Below are positions 34,246-42,960 of a DNA stretch of 64,000 nucleotides, in pieces (position 1 is the stretch's first letter; the number at the start of each line of letters is the position of its first letter). The stretch is from the NCBI GenBank assembly GCA_949710005.1, contig OX453272.1, positions 35,620,636 to 35,684,635 of the forward strand. Reading direction: 5' to 3'. The notes beneath the pieces are model-generated. The model searched no databases, was not told the DNA's origin, and was given only the letters and a program-made list of their open reading frames with translations. A program made the position numbers and the translations under genes. The DNA is from Ricordea florida. Lineage: Eukaryota > Cnidaria > Anthozoa > Corallimorpharia > Ricordeidae.

Positions 34246-34962
34246 ATGGATTGTCTCACAGACTTGATACGCGGCCATCTGCTTATCGTTGGCCCAACGG
34301 CGTCCGGGAAGTCGAGACTGGTCGTCGAAGCTCTCCGTGGGCCTTTTCATGGGAAGTTCCACGTCGTGTGTTTGATTTGCCCCACCTACGCTCACAACAA
34401 AACATATCGGGGATTTGCCCTGAAGGACCCCGGCTTCGTCGCCCTGGCGCCATCGAACTCGGGCGGTGAAATTGAGAAGTGCCTCCGGTTGGCGGTCGCG
34501 GTCTTCGAAGGACGTGGCCAGGTGTTGCTTATTCTGGACGACTGCGCCGCCAGTGAGGACGTAAAAAGACATCGCAGCGCTTTGATCGAGCTGGCTTTCT
34601 CTGGCAGGCACAAGAATTTTTCAGTGTGGCTTTTGACCCAACAATACACGAGCGTGGCAAAAGCGTTCCGGGAGAACGTAGCCGCGACGTTGACGTTTTA
34701 CAGTCCGAGCGAGCTCGACGGGAAAACGCTTTGGGAGAACTACGGGGTGGGACACTCGAAGGAGGAGCGGCACCAAATGCTATCCGCGCTCAAGGAGCAT
34801 CCGTACGCCAGACTTTGCTTCCGTCTCCGCCATCCATTCGATATCGTGTTGGAAATCCCAGCCCCCAGCAAAATTGTTTCGGCGGATATATTGTCATGGA
34901 TGACACCGTGCTGGATGAAATTCTCCGCGAAGAAGGGATATGTCCCAGCGAGCCTCCCGTAG
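34246..34962 (+). CDS. B: genome-packaging ATPase, 238 aa with stop-codon loss
   Basis: P-loop GPTASGKS at residues 16-23, ICPTYAHNKTYRGFA, Walker B LLILDDCAAS near 98-107, LAFSGRHKNFSVWLLTQQY sensor-like region, ending IPAPSKIVSADI. In A the codon after SADI is TAG; in B it is TTG, so the protein runs 25 codons on into the next gene in another frame before stopping at 34,962. Preceded by CCTATATACT directly at the ATG. Confidence 0.85.
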   Translation: MDCLTDLIRGHLLIVGPTASGKSRLVVEALRGPFHGKFHVVCLICPTYAHNKTYRGFALKDPGFVALAPSNSGGEIEKCLRLAVAVFEGRGQVLLILDDCAASEDVKRHRSALIELAFSGRHKNFSVWLLTQQYTSVAKAFRENVAATLTFYSPSELDGKTLWENYGVGHSKEERHQMLSALKEHPYARLCFRLRHPFDIVLEIPAPSKIVSADILSWMTPCWMKFSAKKGYVPASLP

Positions 34963-35426
34963 ACGATGCTCGGGACGAACGGGAGGCGCTGGCTATTCTC
35001 GCGGCCGCGGGCAATACCAAGGAGTACTTGGGGAAGGAGCTGTCGCTGGGCGACGTACACAAGCTCTCAAGGAAGGAGGTTGCTTCGCTCCATCTTCGTT
35101 ACCAGGTGACCCTCGGAAAGCAGGTCGAGCACAGTCTCTCTAGCGGGGTTTTGAAGGTCGCGTGCAAGGCGGTCGGCCATTTGTTGGGAGCAGTAGGGAA
35201 AAAACTGGATTCCGAGCAGGCACTGTTAACAGACCTCCAGCAGGATGCTCTGATCCGACGTGAGTTGAGCTACGGAGCTGGCTGGATCGCTGTCAACGGA
35301 GGTCGATTGGTGGCGCTAGTGGCTGCACTGGCTCATGTAGGTTGCCACACAGAGTCTTCGACGGCCGCAGGCCCAGATGCTAGCGATCCTGTGGTTCCTC
35401 TTGCAGAGTCTTCGACGGATCGCTAG
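34896..35426 (+). CDS. B: ATPase-adjacent conserved protein, 176 aa
   Basis: Homologue of 12,184-12,822 with the same EYLGKELSLGDVHKLS and YQVTLGKQVE motifs. Only one copy of the C-terminal SSTAAGPDASDPVVPLAE repeat. Its first 67 bases are overlapped by the extended ATPase frame. Confidence 0.7.
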   Translation: MDDTVLDEILREEGICPSEPPVDDARDEREALAILAAAGNTKEYLGKELSLGDVHKLSRKEVASLHLRYQVTLGKQVEHSLSSGVLKVACKAVGHLLGAVGKKLDSEQALLTDLQQDALIRRELSYGAGWIAVNGGRLVALVAALAHVGCHTESSTAAGPDASDPVVPLAESSTDR

Positions 35427-35482
35427 GGTCCCGCTGGCAATTTTTTGGTGTTTGTATAGTATACGAGCCCTGTCTGAAAGTG

Positions 35483-35809
35483 ATGGAAGAAGAAGATCGT
35501 ATTACAGCGCCGGCCGCTCCCGTAGCTCCGAATAAGCAGAAGGATCCTAAGAAGGTCGCGGCTGGCCGAGCCCTCGTGGCTAGGAACAAAGAAGCTCGAC
35601 AAGCTCTGGCTCGAGAGCGGGCTCGTGAGAGCCACGACGAACCACACCGAGCTACGACAAGCTGGAATGGGGGGCTCCTGATTGCCGCAGGGAGCCTCTC
35701 CGCCGGTCTGTATAGTCTGAATCTAGCGCATCTCAAGCAACCGCAGCAGCAGCCAAAGCTTACTCACCCGCCACCCGAGCCTACGCCCTCTCGTACAATT
35801 ATGGAATAG
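35483..35809 (+). CDS. B: small single-pass membrane protein, 108 aa
   Basis: Homologue of 12,884-13,264, shorter by deletions in the linker and in the C-terminal tail (A has an extra SLRVYDALRARPEGQ block). Charged N-terminus, one hydrophobic segment around GGLLIAAGSLSAGLYSL. Confidence 0.65.
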   Translation: MEEEDRITAPAAPVAPNKQKDPKKVAAGRALVARNKEARQALARERARESHDEPHRATTSWNGGLLIAAGSLSAGLYSLNLAHLKQPQQQPKLTHPPPEPTPSRTIME

Positions 35810-35831
35810 ATTTAGCTTTAGTATAGTCTCG

Positions 35832-36047
35832 ATGGACAACAAAGTCGTAAACACTGTTGTCGAAGCGGCAACTCTGACAGGCATTGCTGCTGGTATCGGT
35901 TGGTTGGGGAAAAAGGTTCTCAAAACGCCTATGATCTCGGACCCTTCCTCGTCGATTGAAAACTACGCGAAGTGGGTTGCAGTTCTCTCGGGAGCCGTCG
36001 CAGCTAGGCAATACTTAGTCGATAAAAAGATAATCCCAACTGAGTAG
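35832..36047 (+). CDS. B: small protein with two hydrophobic segments, 71 aa
   Basis: Nearly identical to 13,287-13,502; GTATAGTCTCG box directly precedes the ATG. Two bases separate its stop from the next start. Confidence 0.65.
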   Translation: MDNKVVNTVVEAATLTGIAAGIGWLGKKVLKTPMISDPSSSIENYAKWVAVLSGAVAARQYLVDKKIIPTE

Positions 36048-36049
36048 AG

Positions 36050-36481
36050 ATGGCAACCATAGCGTTGATGCTTGGTGGGGCTATCCTGAACGCTACGGCC
36101 TTCGTAGGTGGGTCGTATCTCGCACGGGCGATTTCTGGGAAAGGTCCCGATGCAATGGCGGCTGAGCGTAAGCGTCACGACAAAGCTTTGGAAAAGTTCC
36201 AGGCTGACTGGGCTGCCTTTCAGAAACGCCGCGAGAATCTGGCTGATTGGGAAGCAGAGCAGGAACGACTGCGAAATCGCGCTGACCAAGACACAGCTGC
36301 AACTAACCGCGCTCTCGACTTGTACGCTAAAACCCATCCTCGTCCCACAGCGGTTGATGACCACGACGCCCCGCAATGGAGCGATTATTACCGTCCTTCG
36401 AGTTCCCAACGAAAAGGTGAACTAGCCTATGTAGGTGGTGGGATGCTAGCCATTGGGTATGCTGCTAGCCGATTGTTGTGA
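36050..36481 (+). CDS. B: coiled-coil protein with terminal hydrophobic segments, 143 aa
   Basis: Homologue of 13,505-13,936: hydrophobic start LMLGGAILNATAFVGGSYLA, charged coiled coil, DYYRPSSSQ motif, hydrophobic end. Co-directional with the integrase gene that follows after 38 bases. Confidence 0.7.
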   Translation: MATIALMLGGAILNATAFVGGSYLARAISGKGPDAMAAERKRHDKALEKFQADWAAFQKRRENLADWEAEQERLRNRADQDTAATNRALDLYAKTHPRPTAVDDHDAPQWSDYYRPSSSQRKGELAYVGGGMLAIGYAASRLL

Positions 36482-36519
36482 GACACAATAGCTTTTTTTC
36501 GCGATGGAACTATAGACCA

Positions 36520-37545
36520 ATGGAAAAGAAGCTGTCCGATATCTACTACAGCCCCCAGGGGTATTGGAAGGGGTTCGCTGCCTCGAAGAAGTTGGCAGAC
36601 GCGGCTGGCACCTCTGAAGATGCCGCCCTGGCGTGGCTAAAAAAACAGGCAATGTGGCAGATCTACCTCCCGCCCCCGCAACACATACCAAGACCGAAGT
36701 TCAATGTCTCAACACCAAACGAGGTTCATCAGGCCGATCTTCTATTTCTACCTCATGACCGCCCGGGACGTGGGCGGAAGCTTTACAAATATGCGCTCAC
36801 TGTGGTCGATGTTGCCTCGCGCTACAAGGAGGCTGAGCCGTTGGCTTCAAAGGAAGCGAGAGAAGTCGCGGGAGCGTTGGAGCGGATCTACAAGCGAAGC
36901 CCTTTGTCCTGGCCCAATCTACTCCAGGTCGATCCAGGAAAAGAGTTCATGGGAGCTGTCTTACCTCTAGTAACTCGCCACAATACCGAAGTTCGGCGTG
37001 GCCGCGTGGATATCCACCGAGACCAAGCGATCGTTGAGAGGTTCAACAGGACTCTAGCCGAGCGGTTGTTCGGTTACCAGTACGCGCAGGAGATGCTTCT
37101 TCCCGAAGGAGAAAGATCGGTTGAATGGGTGACTCGGCTGCCTGCTGTTGTCGCGGCTTTGAACAACGAACCAACGCGGTTGATCGGGAAAAAACCGCAG
37201 GATTCCATCGAAGCCAAATCGGTGGCGCAAAAACCTTCCTCTGTTGTCCCGGGGAGAGCGGTTGGTTTGTTGGAGGAGAGACTTTCCTCTGACGCCTACT
37301 TACGGTATTTATACCAGCCGGGTGAGCAGGAGGGTGGGCGAAGACGCGCAACGGACCCAATTTGGAGCCTCGAGGTGTACGAACAGGCGCGTGCGGAGAT
37401 TCGACCAGGCGAACCTGTGGTCTACTTTCTCAGAGACGGGCCAAAACGGGGCTTCGTCCACGAGGAGCTGCAGGTAGTACCTTGGAATACCGAATTACCT
37501 CCTGAAGGTGTACTCAAGGGGTTCGGTGTGAATCCCGTCGGGTAG
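36520..37545 (+). CDS. B: retroviral-type DDE integrase, 341 aa
   Basis: Catalytic Asp in HQADLLFLP, Asp in LQVDPGKEF, Glu in AIVERFNRTLAE; C-terminal DPIWSLEVYEQ and PVVYFLRDGPKRGFVHEELQ. Starts MEKKLSDIYYSPQGYWKG without the extra segment found in A. The start chosen is the ATG after ACTATAGACCA. Overlaps the polymerase 3' end by 51 bp. Confidence 0.9.
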   Translation: MEKKLSDIYYSPQGYWKGFAASKKLADAAGTSEDAALAWLKKQAMWQIYLPPPQHIPRPKFNVSTPNEVHQADLLFLPHDRPGRGRKLYKYALTVVDVASRYKEAEPLASKEAREVAGALERIYKRSPLSWPNLLQVDPGKEFMGAVLPLVTRHNTEVRRGRVDIHRDQAIVERFNRTLAERLFGYQYAQEMLLPEGERSVEWVTRLPAVVAALNNEPTRLIGKKPQDSIEAKSVAQKPSSVVPGRAVGLLEERLSSDAYLRYLYQPGEQEGGRRRATDPIWSLEVYEQARAEIRPGEPVVYFLRDGPKRGFVHEELQVVPWNTELPPEGVLKGFGVNPVG

Positions 37546-40500
37546 AACTCGTCTCTTTTCGTAGTAGGCGGAAAGCCCGAGTTTCTCCTGGTGGTACGTT
37601 GTCATCTTTCCGTGGTCCATTCGGAATCCCCGGTTTTCTGCCAGGTCGAGCGCTCCATCCAGGGTTGTTTTGTAGCGCCTCCAGGTCAAGTCGTTGTCTT
37701 TCTTGGACATCCCCTTCGCCGAGGTTTTGCTTTTTCCTTCGCTGTCGACGTAGTACGCCTTGCTGCATAGAGCGATGGCCCGGGTTCCCTCGAACTCGAG
37801 TTTGAACAGGCCCGGCGTCCGGCCGCTCCATTTATCCCAAGCCAGCCATTTCTTTTTGCAGCCCTCGAACTCTTCGCGGAGCTCGGGGCGGACGACGTCG
37901 TCCAGGTTTTTCCCGGCGATGCCCATGTACAGGCTATCGGTATCCATCTGTAGGAGCTCGAAGGATCTTCGGTCTACGAAATGGTCTAGGAAGTCGTAGT
38001 AGAATTCGAGCATCCGTAGTTTGGCTAGCTGATAGACTGTGATTCCGATTTGGAACGGGCGGGTGATCTCGATCTTCTGCTTCCTCCTGTGGATCTCGTA
38101 GGCGGAACCTATTTCGTCGAGGTCCTCGAACCAGGAAGAGCGGAGAGCACGATCGACCACAGCTTCGTCGGCTGTGTAGGAGACCAATGTCTGGCGCTCC
38201 AGCGCTTCGATAAACTTGCCGTAGCAACTATTACCCAGCAGTTTAAACAGGTCAGCGAATAGTGCTTTGTCCTTGTTGGTATCCCCTTCTCGTCGAGCTT
38301 CTGTAACCTGGTCGACGAACCAGCCGAAGATCTTTTGCGGTTTGTAGTTGATCGTCCGGTACACCGCGGTGACAACTAAACCGTGGGCGAGGTACCAGCG
38401 GAGCAGAGGGGCGTACAACAGAATCTTCTTGGCCCATAGGGTCCCGACAAGCTTCGGATCTGTTGAGCGGGTTCGTCCCATTCGCTCGAGATAGTCCAGC
38501 ATCTCTTGGGGAACCGCTTCGACGGGAATCTCCTTGCTGTAGAAGAGCGGGGGCATGTCTTCGAACTTTGGCCAGAGGTGTTCGGGGACCTCGATGTCAA
38601 CCTCGGCGAACCCAAACCACCTTCCTTCTCGTAGAGCCTCCACAAACCCGCCGACATCGTCCGGCCTACGGTAGTGGTTCACCGTTCCCTCCCCACAGGG
38701 CATAGGGGCTGCCATGGTAGAGAGGTAGAGCGCGTTCGCGTCGTAGCCGAGGATGCGTTGACATTGGTGGGCCTGGTCGTATTGGTGCGACCGGATCCGC
38801 GAGACCCCCACCTCGTGGTAGCGGGTAAATACAATCGAAGGCCCTCCGACAACCGCCGCTTTGAGCATGTCGTACGCTTCTTGGTTGGGGGCATACAGCT
38901 CGGGCGGGTTGGGGCTGCGAAGTGTGCCTCGCAAGACGAACCTCATCGACACCCCAGGTAGACTTACCGCATCTTTGAAGATGTCGATTCCATACGCGGT
39001 GTAGAAGTCGCGCATTTTGGCCAGTGCTTCGACGAAGAGGCCCACGTCGAGATTGTTGTAGTAGTGGAGCCAGTCCGTGAAGGTCTGCATCCCCTTCTCC
39101 CGGAATACCCGCTTGCAGTCTCGATATTCCGAAAGGGAAAGAAGATATTTGCCTTTCAGTTTCGGAAACCACTGTGGGTAGTCCGGTAGGCCAGGGAAGT
39201 CGAGCTTGTCGGGCGAGTCGAACCATTCGTACGGAAACCAAGACTTCGTGAGAGTGCAACCGTAGGCTTTGACCCAAGCATCGTAGGTTTTGCCAGGACC
39301 GATGTAGTTCAAAACGTCCAGAAATTTGAAGCCCGGAGTTGTGATAAACATAACCTGGTTTTCCTTACACCCCACTTTGATGGACTGGTCGGTCGTCTTG
39401 CAGATTACTGGGACGAAGTGGTTCCGGATCAAGTTCAAATCGTACTTCCCCGAATTGAATCCAAGCACAGGGACTTGGTCGCACCACTCTTCGATCGCTT
39501 CCCGATACTTTTTTGGTAAGAGCTCGATGGTGTCGGGCAGGAACCTCGCGCGAACATCTGTGCGCAAGCGCTGGGCCCGTCGTTCTAGCGCTCGAACAAA
39601 TTCTTCGACCAACAACTTAGACTCTCGTACGCATAGGTGTTCGGGAGTCGGATCCAGGGTGTCTGATATGGAGACGGAGATAGGAACGTGGTCTCCCTCT
39701 ATAGTCAAATCGGCGGTCGGCTTTTTCGCACTGGACTTGTCGAGGTAACTCTCGAAGTCATACACGATCGCGTGGGGGTACGTCTCGGTTTTTCGTTCGG
39801 GGATGCGGTCTTTTCTCCAAGGTTTTGGCCACTCGTGCTGCCACCGAACCACAAGGCGATAGCCAGCGTCACGGATTTTTGCTTCTCGCTTGAGCGTCTG
39901 TTGGTATGCTATCTCGCGTGTAACAGGACTGTCCTTTTTCTTGGAAAGATTCAGAAGTTGCTCCTGGCGTTGCTTCGGCGATGGGAAACAGCGTTTGCAC
40001 CCGTGCCATAGGCACCCGTTGAATTGGAAGACGGTCTTTGAAATGGGATCATAACCGTCTACGTCGAAACCTTCTATCATTCGCTCACCTCCATGCCCAC
40101 ATAGCTGGTGATGGATATGGATCCCTCTGGTGCGGGCTTCATACTCGAGCCATTGGACGGCTTGAATGCTATCCCGTTTTTGTGGGTAGAAGACCTTCTT
40201 AAAGGCAGACGGCGGAGCTTCCACTTTCTCTCCTTTGCAGACAACTTTTGTCTCACCTTGGGTGCAACGATCGGCGTGGCGATGGAGGTTGTTGGACTGT
40301 GTGAACCTTGCATTGCAATTCCCGCACACGAACTTTTTCGCGAGTTTCTGGATGTCGTGAATGAGAAACGCGTGTCCCTCGTAGACGCCGATCGTCATTG
40401 GTGGAGTGCCTACTTTTTCATAGTGAGCCGGGTGCCTCCGATGCAGCCAATCTCCAGACTCTTGTGGTTCGTATACCCGGATCCCTAGCCGGAAGTGCTG

Positions 40501-41472
40501 CTCTACTTTCCGCAGTTCGTCCTGAGAAACCCCTGGGCAAGTCTCGGGTGATTTGTATATCTCTCTAGCGAGAGCTCGAGCTTGGCGAGTGCAACAATCC
40601 ACACGCGCACCTCGATAAACGGCGATACACCGAAAGAGGCAGAGGTTATCTCCATACGTGTCCAAGGAATACATCCCAGACTTTCTTCTTAGCCAGCTGG
40701 GTAGTGGTCCTGTCCCCAACAAAGGCGCCTGCCGATCTACTACAACTCTTACTTCCACAGAGATAAAGCGGATGAAGACCCACTTGGTGTCAGGTCGCGC
40801 AATTTGGTCACCACTCAAGCGCTTCACGTCTTCCGCCTGCACCCAGTCTCTACCTTCCTTCTCGAGATATTGAAACCAAGGGCTGCCTTTTACGGTTTTG
40901 TGATACAACATAATTTTTCCCGTTTCTAAGTTCCTGAGCCTATACGTGTAACTGTATCGCAGATAAAAGCTGGTGACGACCTTCTTGTGGAGATTATCCA
41001 TAATCCGATCCACCAGAGGACCGTCCACGCCTCGGAAGAAAGACCACTTCCAGAAGCGGCGACCAGCTTCCTCTCCCTCTCTCTCTCCATCCAACTCTTC
41101 GAGTATACGCGCGCCTTCTCGCACCAGAGATCGCGCTAAGGGGGGTCGCCGTTTTTCAATTTTTCTACGAGCTTCTGCCCTCATCGTTGGGGTAGTCCTC
41201 TTTCGGACACCCTCCGCGAGAAGAGCGGTGTCGACCTCTCTCGCAAGTTGCCGGAGTTCACGAGCCCGCTGCCACTTCTTGTGGGGGTTCTCTATATCCC
41301 CTCTGGTTATAGCAGGGTATCTCCCCGTCTGTAGCGCTCGCCGGAGTCGTTTCCTCCACTCCACGGCGCGTGCCTCTGCGATAGCTCGCAAAAGGTCAGC
41401 TTTTCGTAACCTCGAGCTCGCGGTCAAACCATAGCTTCTTGCTAAAGAGCGTAACTCTTTGACGGTGGACAT
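37495..41472 (-). CDS. B: protein-primed type B DNA polymerase with SAP, OTU-like and zinc parts, 1,325 aa
   Basis: Intact. Residues 3-35 SAP-like (STVKELRSLARSYGLTASSR); about 275-385 an OTU-like cysteine-protease-type region (YGDNLCLFRCIA with Cys near 277, later EGHAFLIHDI with the candidate His); about 390-415 a zinc finger (CGNCNARFTQSNNLHRHADR); about 565 exonuclease motif YDFESYLDK; near 677 GFNSGKYDLNLI; then a YNNLDVG motif; polymerase motif A YDANALYLSTM near 911; motif B KLLGNSCYGKF near 1,079; motif C QMDTDSLYM near 1,177; KGMSKK near 1,240. This is the adenovirus/Polinton class that replicates linear DNA by protein priming; it would copy the element from its TIR ends. Start at 41,472 is 75 bp inside the right TIR. 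Confidence 0.9.
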   Translation of the reverse strand: MSTVKELRSLARSYGLTASSRLRKADLLRAIAEARAVEWRKRLRRALQTGRYPAITRGDIENPHKKWQRARELRQLAREVDTALLAEGVRKRTTPTMRAEARRKIEKRRPPLARSLVREGARILEELDGEREGEEAGRRFWKWSFFRGVDGPLVDRIMDNLHKKVVTSFYLRYSYTYRLRNLETGKIMLYHKTVKGSPWFQYLEKEGRDWVQAEDVKRLSGDQIARPDTKWVFIRFISVEVRVVVDRQAPLLGTGPLPSWLRRKSGMYSLDTYGDNLCLFRCIAVYRGARVDCCTRQARALAREIYKSPETCPGVSQDELRKVEQHFRLGIRVYEPQESGDWLHRRHPAHYEKVGTPPMTIGVYEGHAFLIHDIQKLAKKFVCGNCNARFTQSNNLHRHADRCTQGETKVVCKGEKVEAPPSAFKKVFYPQKRDSIQAVQWLEYEARTRGIHIHHQLCGHGGERMIEGFDVDGYDPISKTVFQFNGCLWHGCKRCFPSPKQRQEQLLNLSKKKDSPVTREIAYQQTLKREAKIRDAGYRLVVRWQHEWPKPWRKDRIPERKTETYPHAIVYDFESYLDKSSAKKPTADLTIEGDHVPISVSISDTLDPTPEHLCVRESKLLVEEFVRALERRAQRLRTDVRARFLPDTIELLPKKYREAIEEWCDQVPVLGFNSGKYDLNLIRNHFVPVICKTTDQSIKVGCKENQVMFITTPGFKFLDVLNYIGPGKTYDAWVKAYGCTLTKSWFPYEWFDSPDKLDFPGLPDYPQWFPKLKGKYLLSLSEYRDCKRVFREKGMQTFTDWLHYYNNLDVGLFVEALAKMRDFYTAYGIDIFKDAVSLPGVSMRFVLRGTLRSPNPPELYAPNQEAYDMLKAAVVGGPSIVFTRYHEVGVSRIRSHQYDQAHQCQRILGYDANALYLSTMAAPMPCGEGTVNHYRRPDDVGGFVEALREGRWFGFAEVDIEVPEHLWPKFEDMPPLFYSKEIPVEAVPQEMLDYLERMGRTRSTDPKLVGTLWAKKILLYAPLLRWYLAHGLVVTAVYRTINYKPQKIFGWFVDQVTEARREGDTNKDKALFADLFKLLGNSCYGKFIEALERQTLVSYTADEAVVDRALRSSWFEDLDEIGSAYEIHRRKQKIEITRPFQIGITVYQLAKLRMLEFYYDFLDHFVDRRSFELLQMDTDSLYMGIAGKNLDDVVRPELREEFEGCKKKWLAWDKWSGRTPGLFKLEFEGTRAIALCSKAYYVDSEGKSKTSAKGMSKKDNDLTWRRYKTTLDGALDLAENRGFRMDHGKMTTYHQEKLGLSAYYEKRRVLPDGIHTEPLEYTFRR

Positions 41473-41546
41473 AGTGTGGAAATACCTTTGATACACCACT
41501 CTCTAAATGGAAATACTTTTGGTATCGCCACTCTCTAAATGTGTGT

Positions 41547-41781
41547 CGCCAACGTTTTTCCGAAGATTTATAGTATGCATATTTGTCTAAATTGAAATAG
41601 CTCATTAACTCTCGGAAAACGCTCGGAAAATCTTCGGGTCATCTTCGGGTCATCTTCGGAACTCGGAAAATTCTCTTAAAATCCAAATTGGGACCCCTTC
41701 CTTTTTATACTTGGGGTCCTTTACACGCTGAAAAACGGCTTATATAGAAATCCGTATTTGTTTCATTCCTTATATACTACT
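41547..41781. repeat. Element B right terminal inverted repeat
   Basis: Reverse-complement match of the outer and inner parts of 27,043-27,345. Contains CATCTTCGGGT tandem units (complement of GAAGATGACCC). Followed by duplication GCCTT at 41,782-41,786. Confidence 0.88.
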
Positions 41782-41786
41782 GCCTT

Positions 41787-42587
41787 TGTGGATCTTTAGT
41801 TACTGGAAAAACAGCCGAACTTACAGACCATTTAAAACACTCATTATCATTTCAATTCATAACATTAACAACAGCTTTTTTATCCGCAATAAATTTAGGT
41901 AATTGTATGTAACGACTGCCTGATATATATCGGATCTGCCTCAACAACTTGCATATCAAAATGTTCAACATCAACGAATTTCCAACCTGTGCCTTCAGCT
42001 TCGAATTTAGGTACTTTTTCTAATATCGTTCTGGTTATTTTATGTAATATTTGCATTATGTTATGCGATTCAGTAATTGATGTTGGTTTTCCACCATTGA
42101 ATCCGGCATACATTTCTTTCGATTCCCTAGTCGGTGAGTCCAATCTAAACCTACAAGTTAGTACTGAAATCTCTACTTCACGGGTTTATCCATATTTCTA
42201 ATAGTACTCAAAAGTGAAAGCCTTATATTATTCATAAATGATCTAGCATCACCGGTGTCCCCATCAATTCTACTGATTTCTAAGATAATTTTGAAGCGCG
42301 GTTTGATGTTCTTTTAAAGCATAATTGGCTTGATTTAGGTAATTTTTGTAAAGTTGTTTTATACTTGCTTTTAAATCCTCAACTTTTTGATCTACGTTTC
42401 TTCGGATTGGTGGTGGCACGTAAGACAGAAGCTAATCGGTAAACTCTCTCAGTCGGCGTCTTGTTTCTACAGCTAATCTCACTCGACGTAATGTGCTTTG
42501 ATTTGATGTAACTGGTGTTGCTCTCAAAACTGGCACATTTATTTCTGAAACAGGCTGATCCATTATGTTTTGCGCTTGGCCGGCCAT
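41787..42587 (-). pseudogene. C: DNA polymerase, N-terminal part
   Basis: From an ATG at 42,587 (MAGQAQNIMDQP) the frames read RRVRLAVETRRRL, a helical KASIKQLYKNYLNQANYALK segment, then ESHNIMQILHKITRTIL and GTGWKFVDVEHFDMQVVEAD. After a one-base shift near 41,925 there follow a PKFIADKKAVVNV text and an NDNECFKW Cys region (equivalent of the OTU-like Cys site). Several stops. Ends at the element B boundary; the frame continues at 27,037 after removing one GCCTT. Confidence 0.8.
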
Positions 42588-42640
42588 TAATTAATAATAA
42601 ATTGAAAGATCGATTTCTTTAATATTTAAAGACACTAAGT

Positions 42641-42868
42641 ATGATTGTTTATACAATGTTGAGTTATTGTTTAAAAGAGCGAAAAGAAACAAAATGTATA
42701 CCTGGTAGTGAAGAATATGTTGTAAAGAGTAATGAAAAATTTATGGTTAAATGTATTTGTGCAAGCTGCGGATCCAAAAAGGAGAAATTTATCTCACAAA
42801 CAACTTATTATTCTCATAATGAAAGAATAGATGTGGAGTCGATGCAAAATATTGGATTGGGGGGATAG
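42641..42868 (+). CDS. C: small DUF5679-like zinc protein, 75 aa
   Basis: Starts MIVYTMLSYCLKERKETK and has CICASCGSKKEKFIS. This resembles the short adenovirus/Polinton core-type proteins that begin SYCLKCKKKT and contain a KCAVCGSKKS motif (DUF5679), one of whose usual CxxC cysteines (here E) is replaced. Divergent from the polymerase, 53 bases away. Open frame over its length, but in a decayed element, so function is unlikely. The next 90 bases, to about 42,960, still look like C sequence. Confidence 0.55.
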   Translation: MIVYTMLSYCLKERKETKCIPGSEEYVVKSNEKFMVKCICASCGSKKEKFISQTTYYSHNERIDVESMQNIGLGG

Positions 42869-42960
42869 GGGTGGATTTTGGTGATGGTTTATATGAATTT
42901 GATGCGGCGTTTTGGTTACCTCGTTAAAAATTTGTTTGGATTTTAATTTATTTTGAGGTG

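Larger units (their letters stand above)
27043..41781 (+). mobile_element. Element B: nearly intact Polinton/adintovirus-like element, 14.74 kb
   Basis: Termini AGTAGTATATAAGG and its exact complement, 5-bp duplication GCCTT at 27,038-27,042 and 41,782-41,786. Same gene order as A plus one extra acidic ORF at the left. Polymerase, integrase, capsid, penton and ATPase frames are open; only the 30,498-31,954 gene is frameshifted, and the ATPase stop is lost. Sits in the polymerase gene of C. Confidence 0.92.
1..42960. mobile_element. Element C: old degraded Polinton-like element, host of A and B
   Basis: Remnants of one AT-rich Polinton/adintovirus-type element, present as 1-4,958, 19,426-27,037 and 41,787 to about 42,960, split by elements A and B. 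Order after ignoring insertions: two small structural-type genes, ATPase, TFIIB-like, major capsid (all minus), integrase (plus), zinc-repeat protein, TBP-like, DNA polymerase (minus), small zinc protein (plus). All long genes have stops or frameshifts, so it is a fossil. Its left end is outside the window; the right end is placed near 42,960 only because recognisable coding ends there, and I did not identify its TIR. That the MCP-ATPase half and the integrase-polymerase half belong to one element is inference: they are adjacent, equally AT-rich and equally decayed, but could be two elements side by side. Confidence 0.7.
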
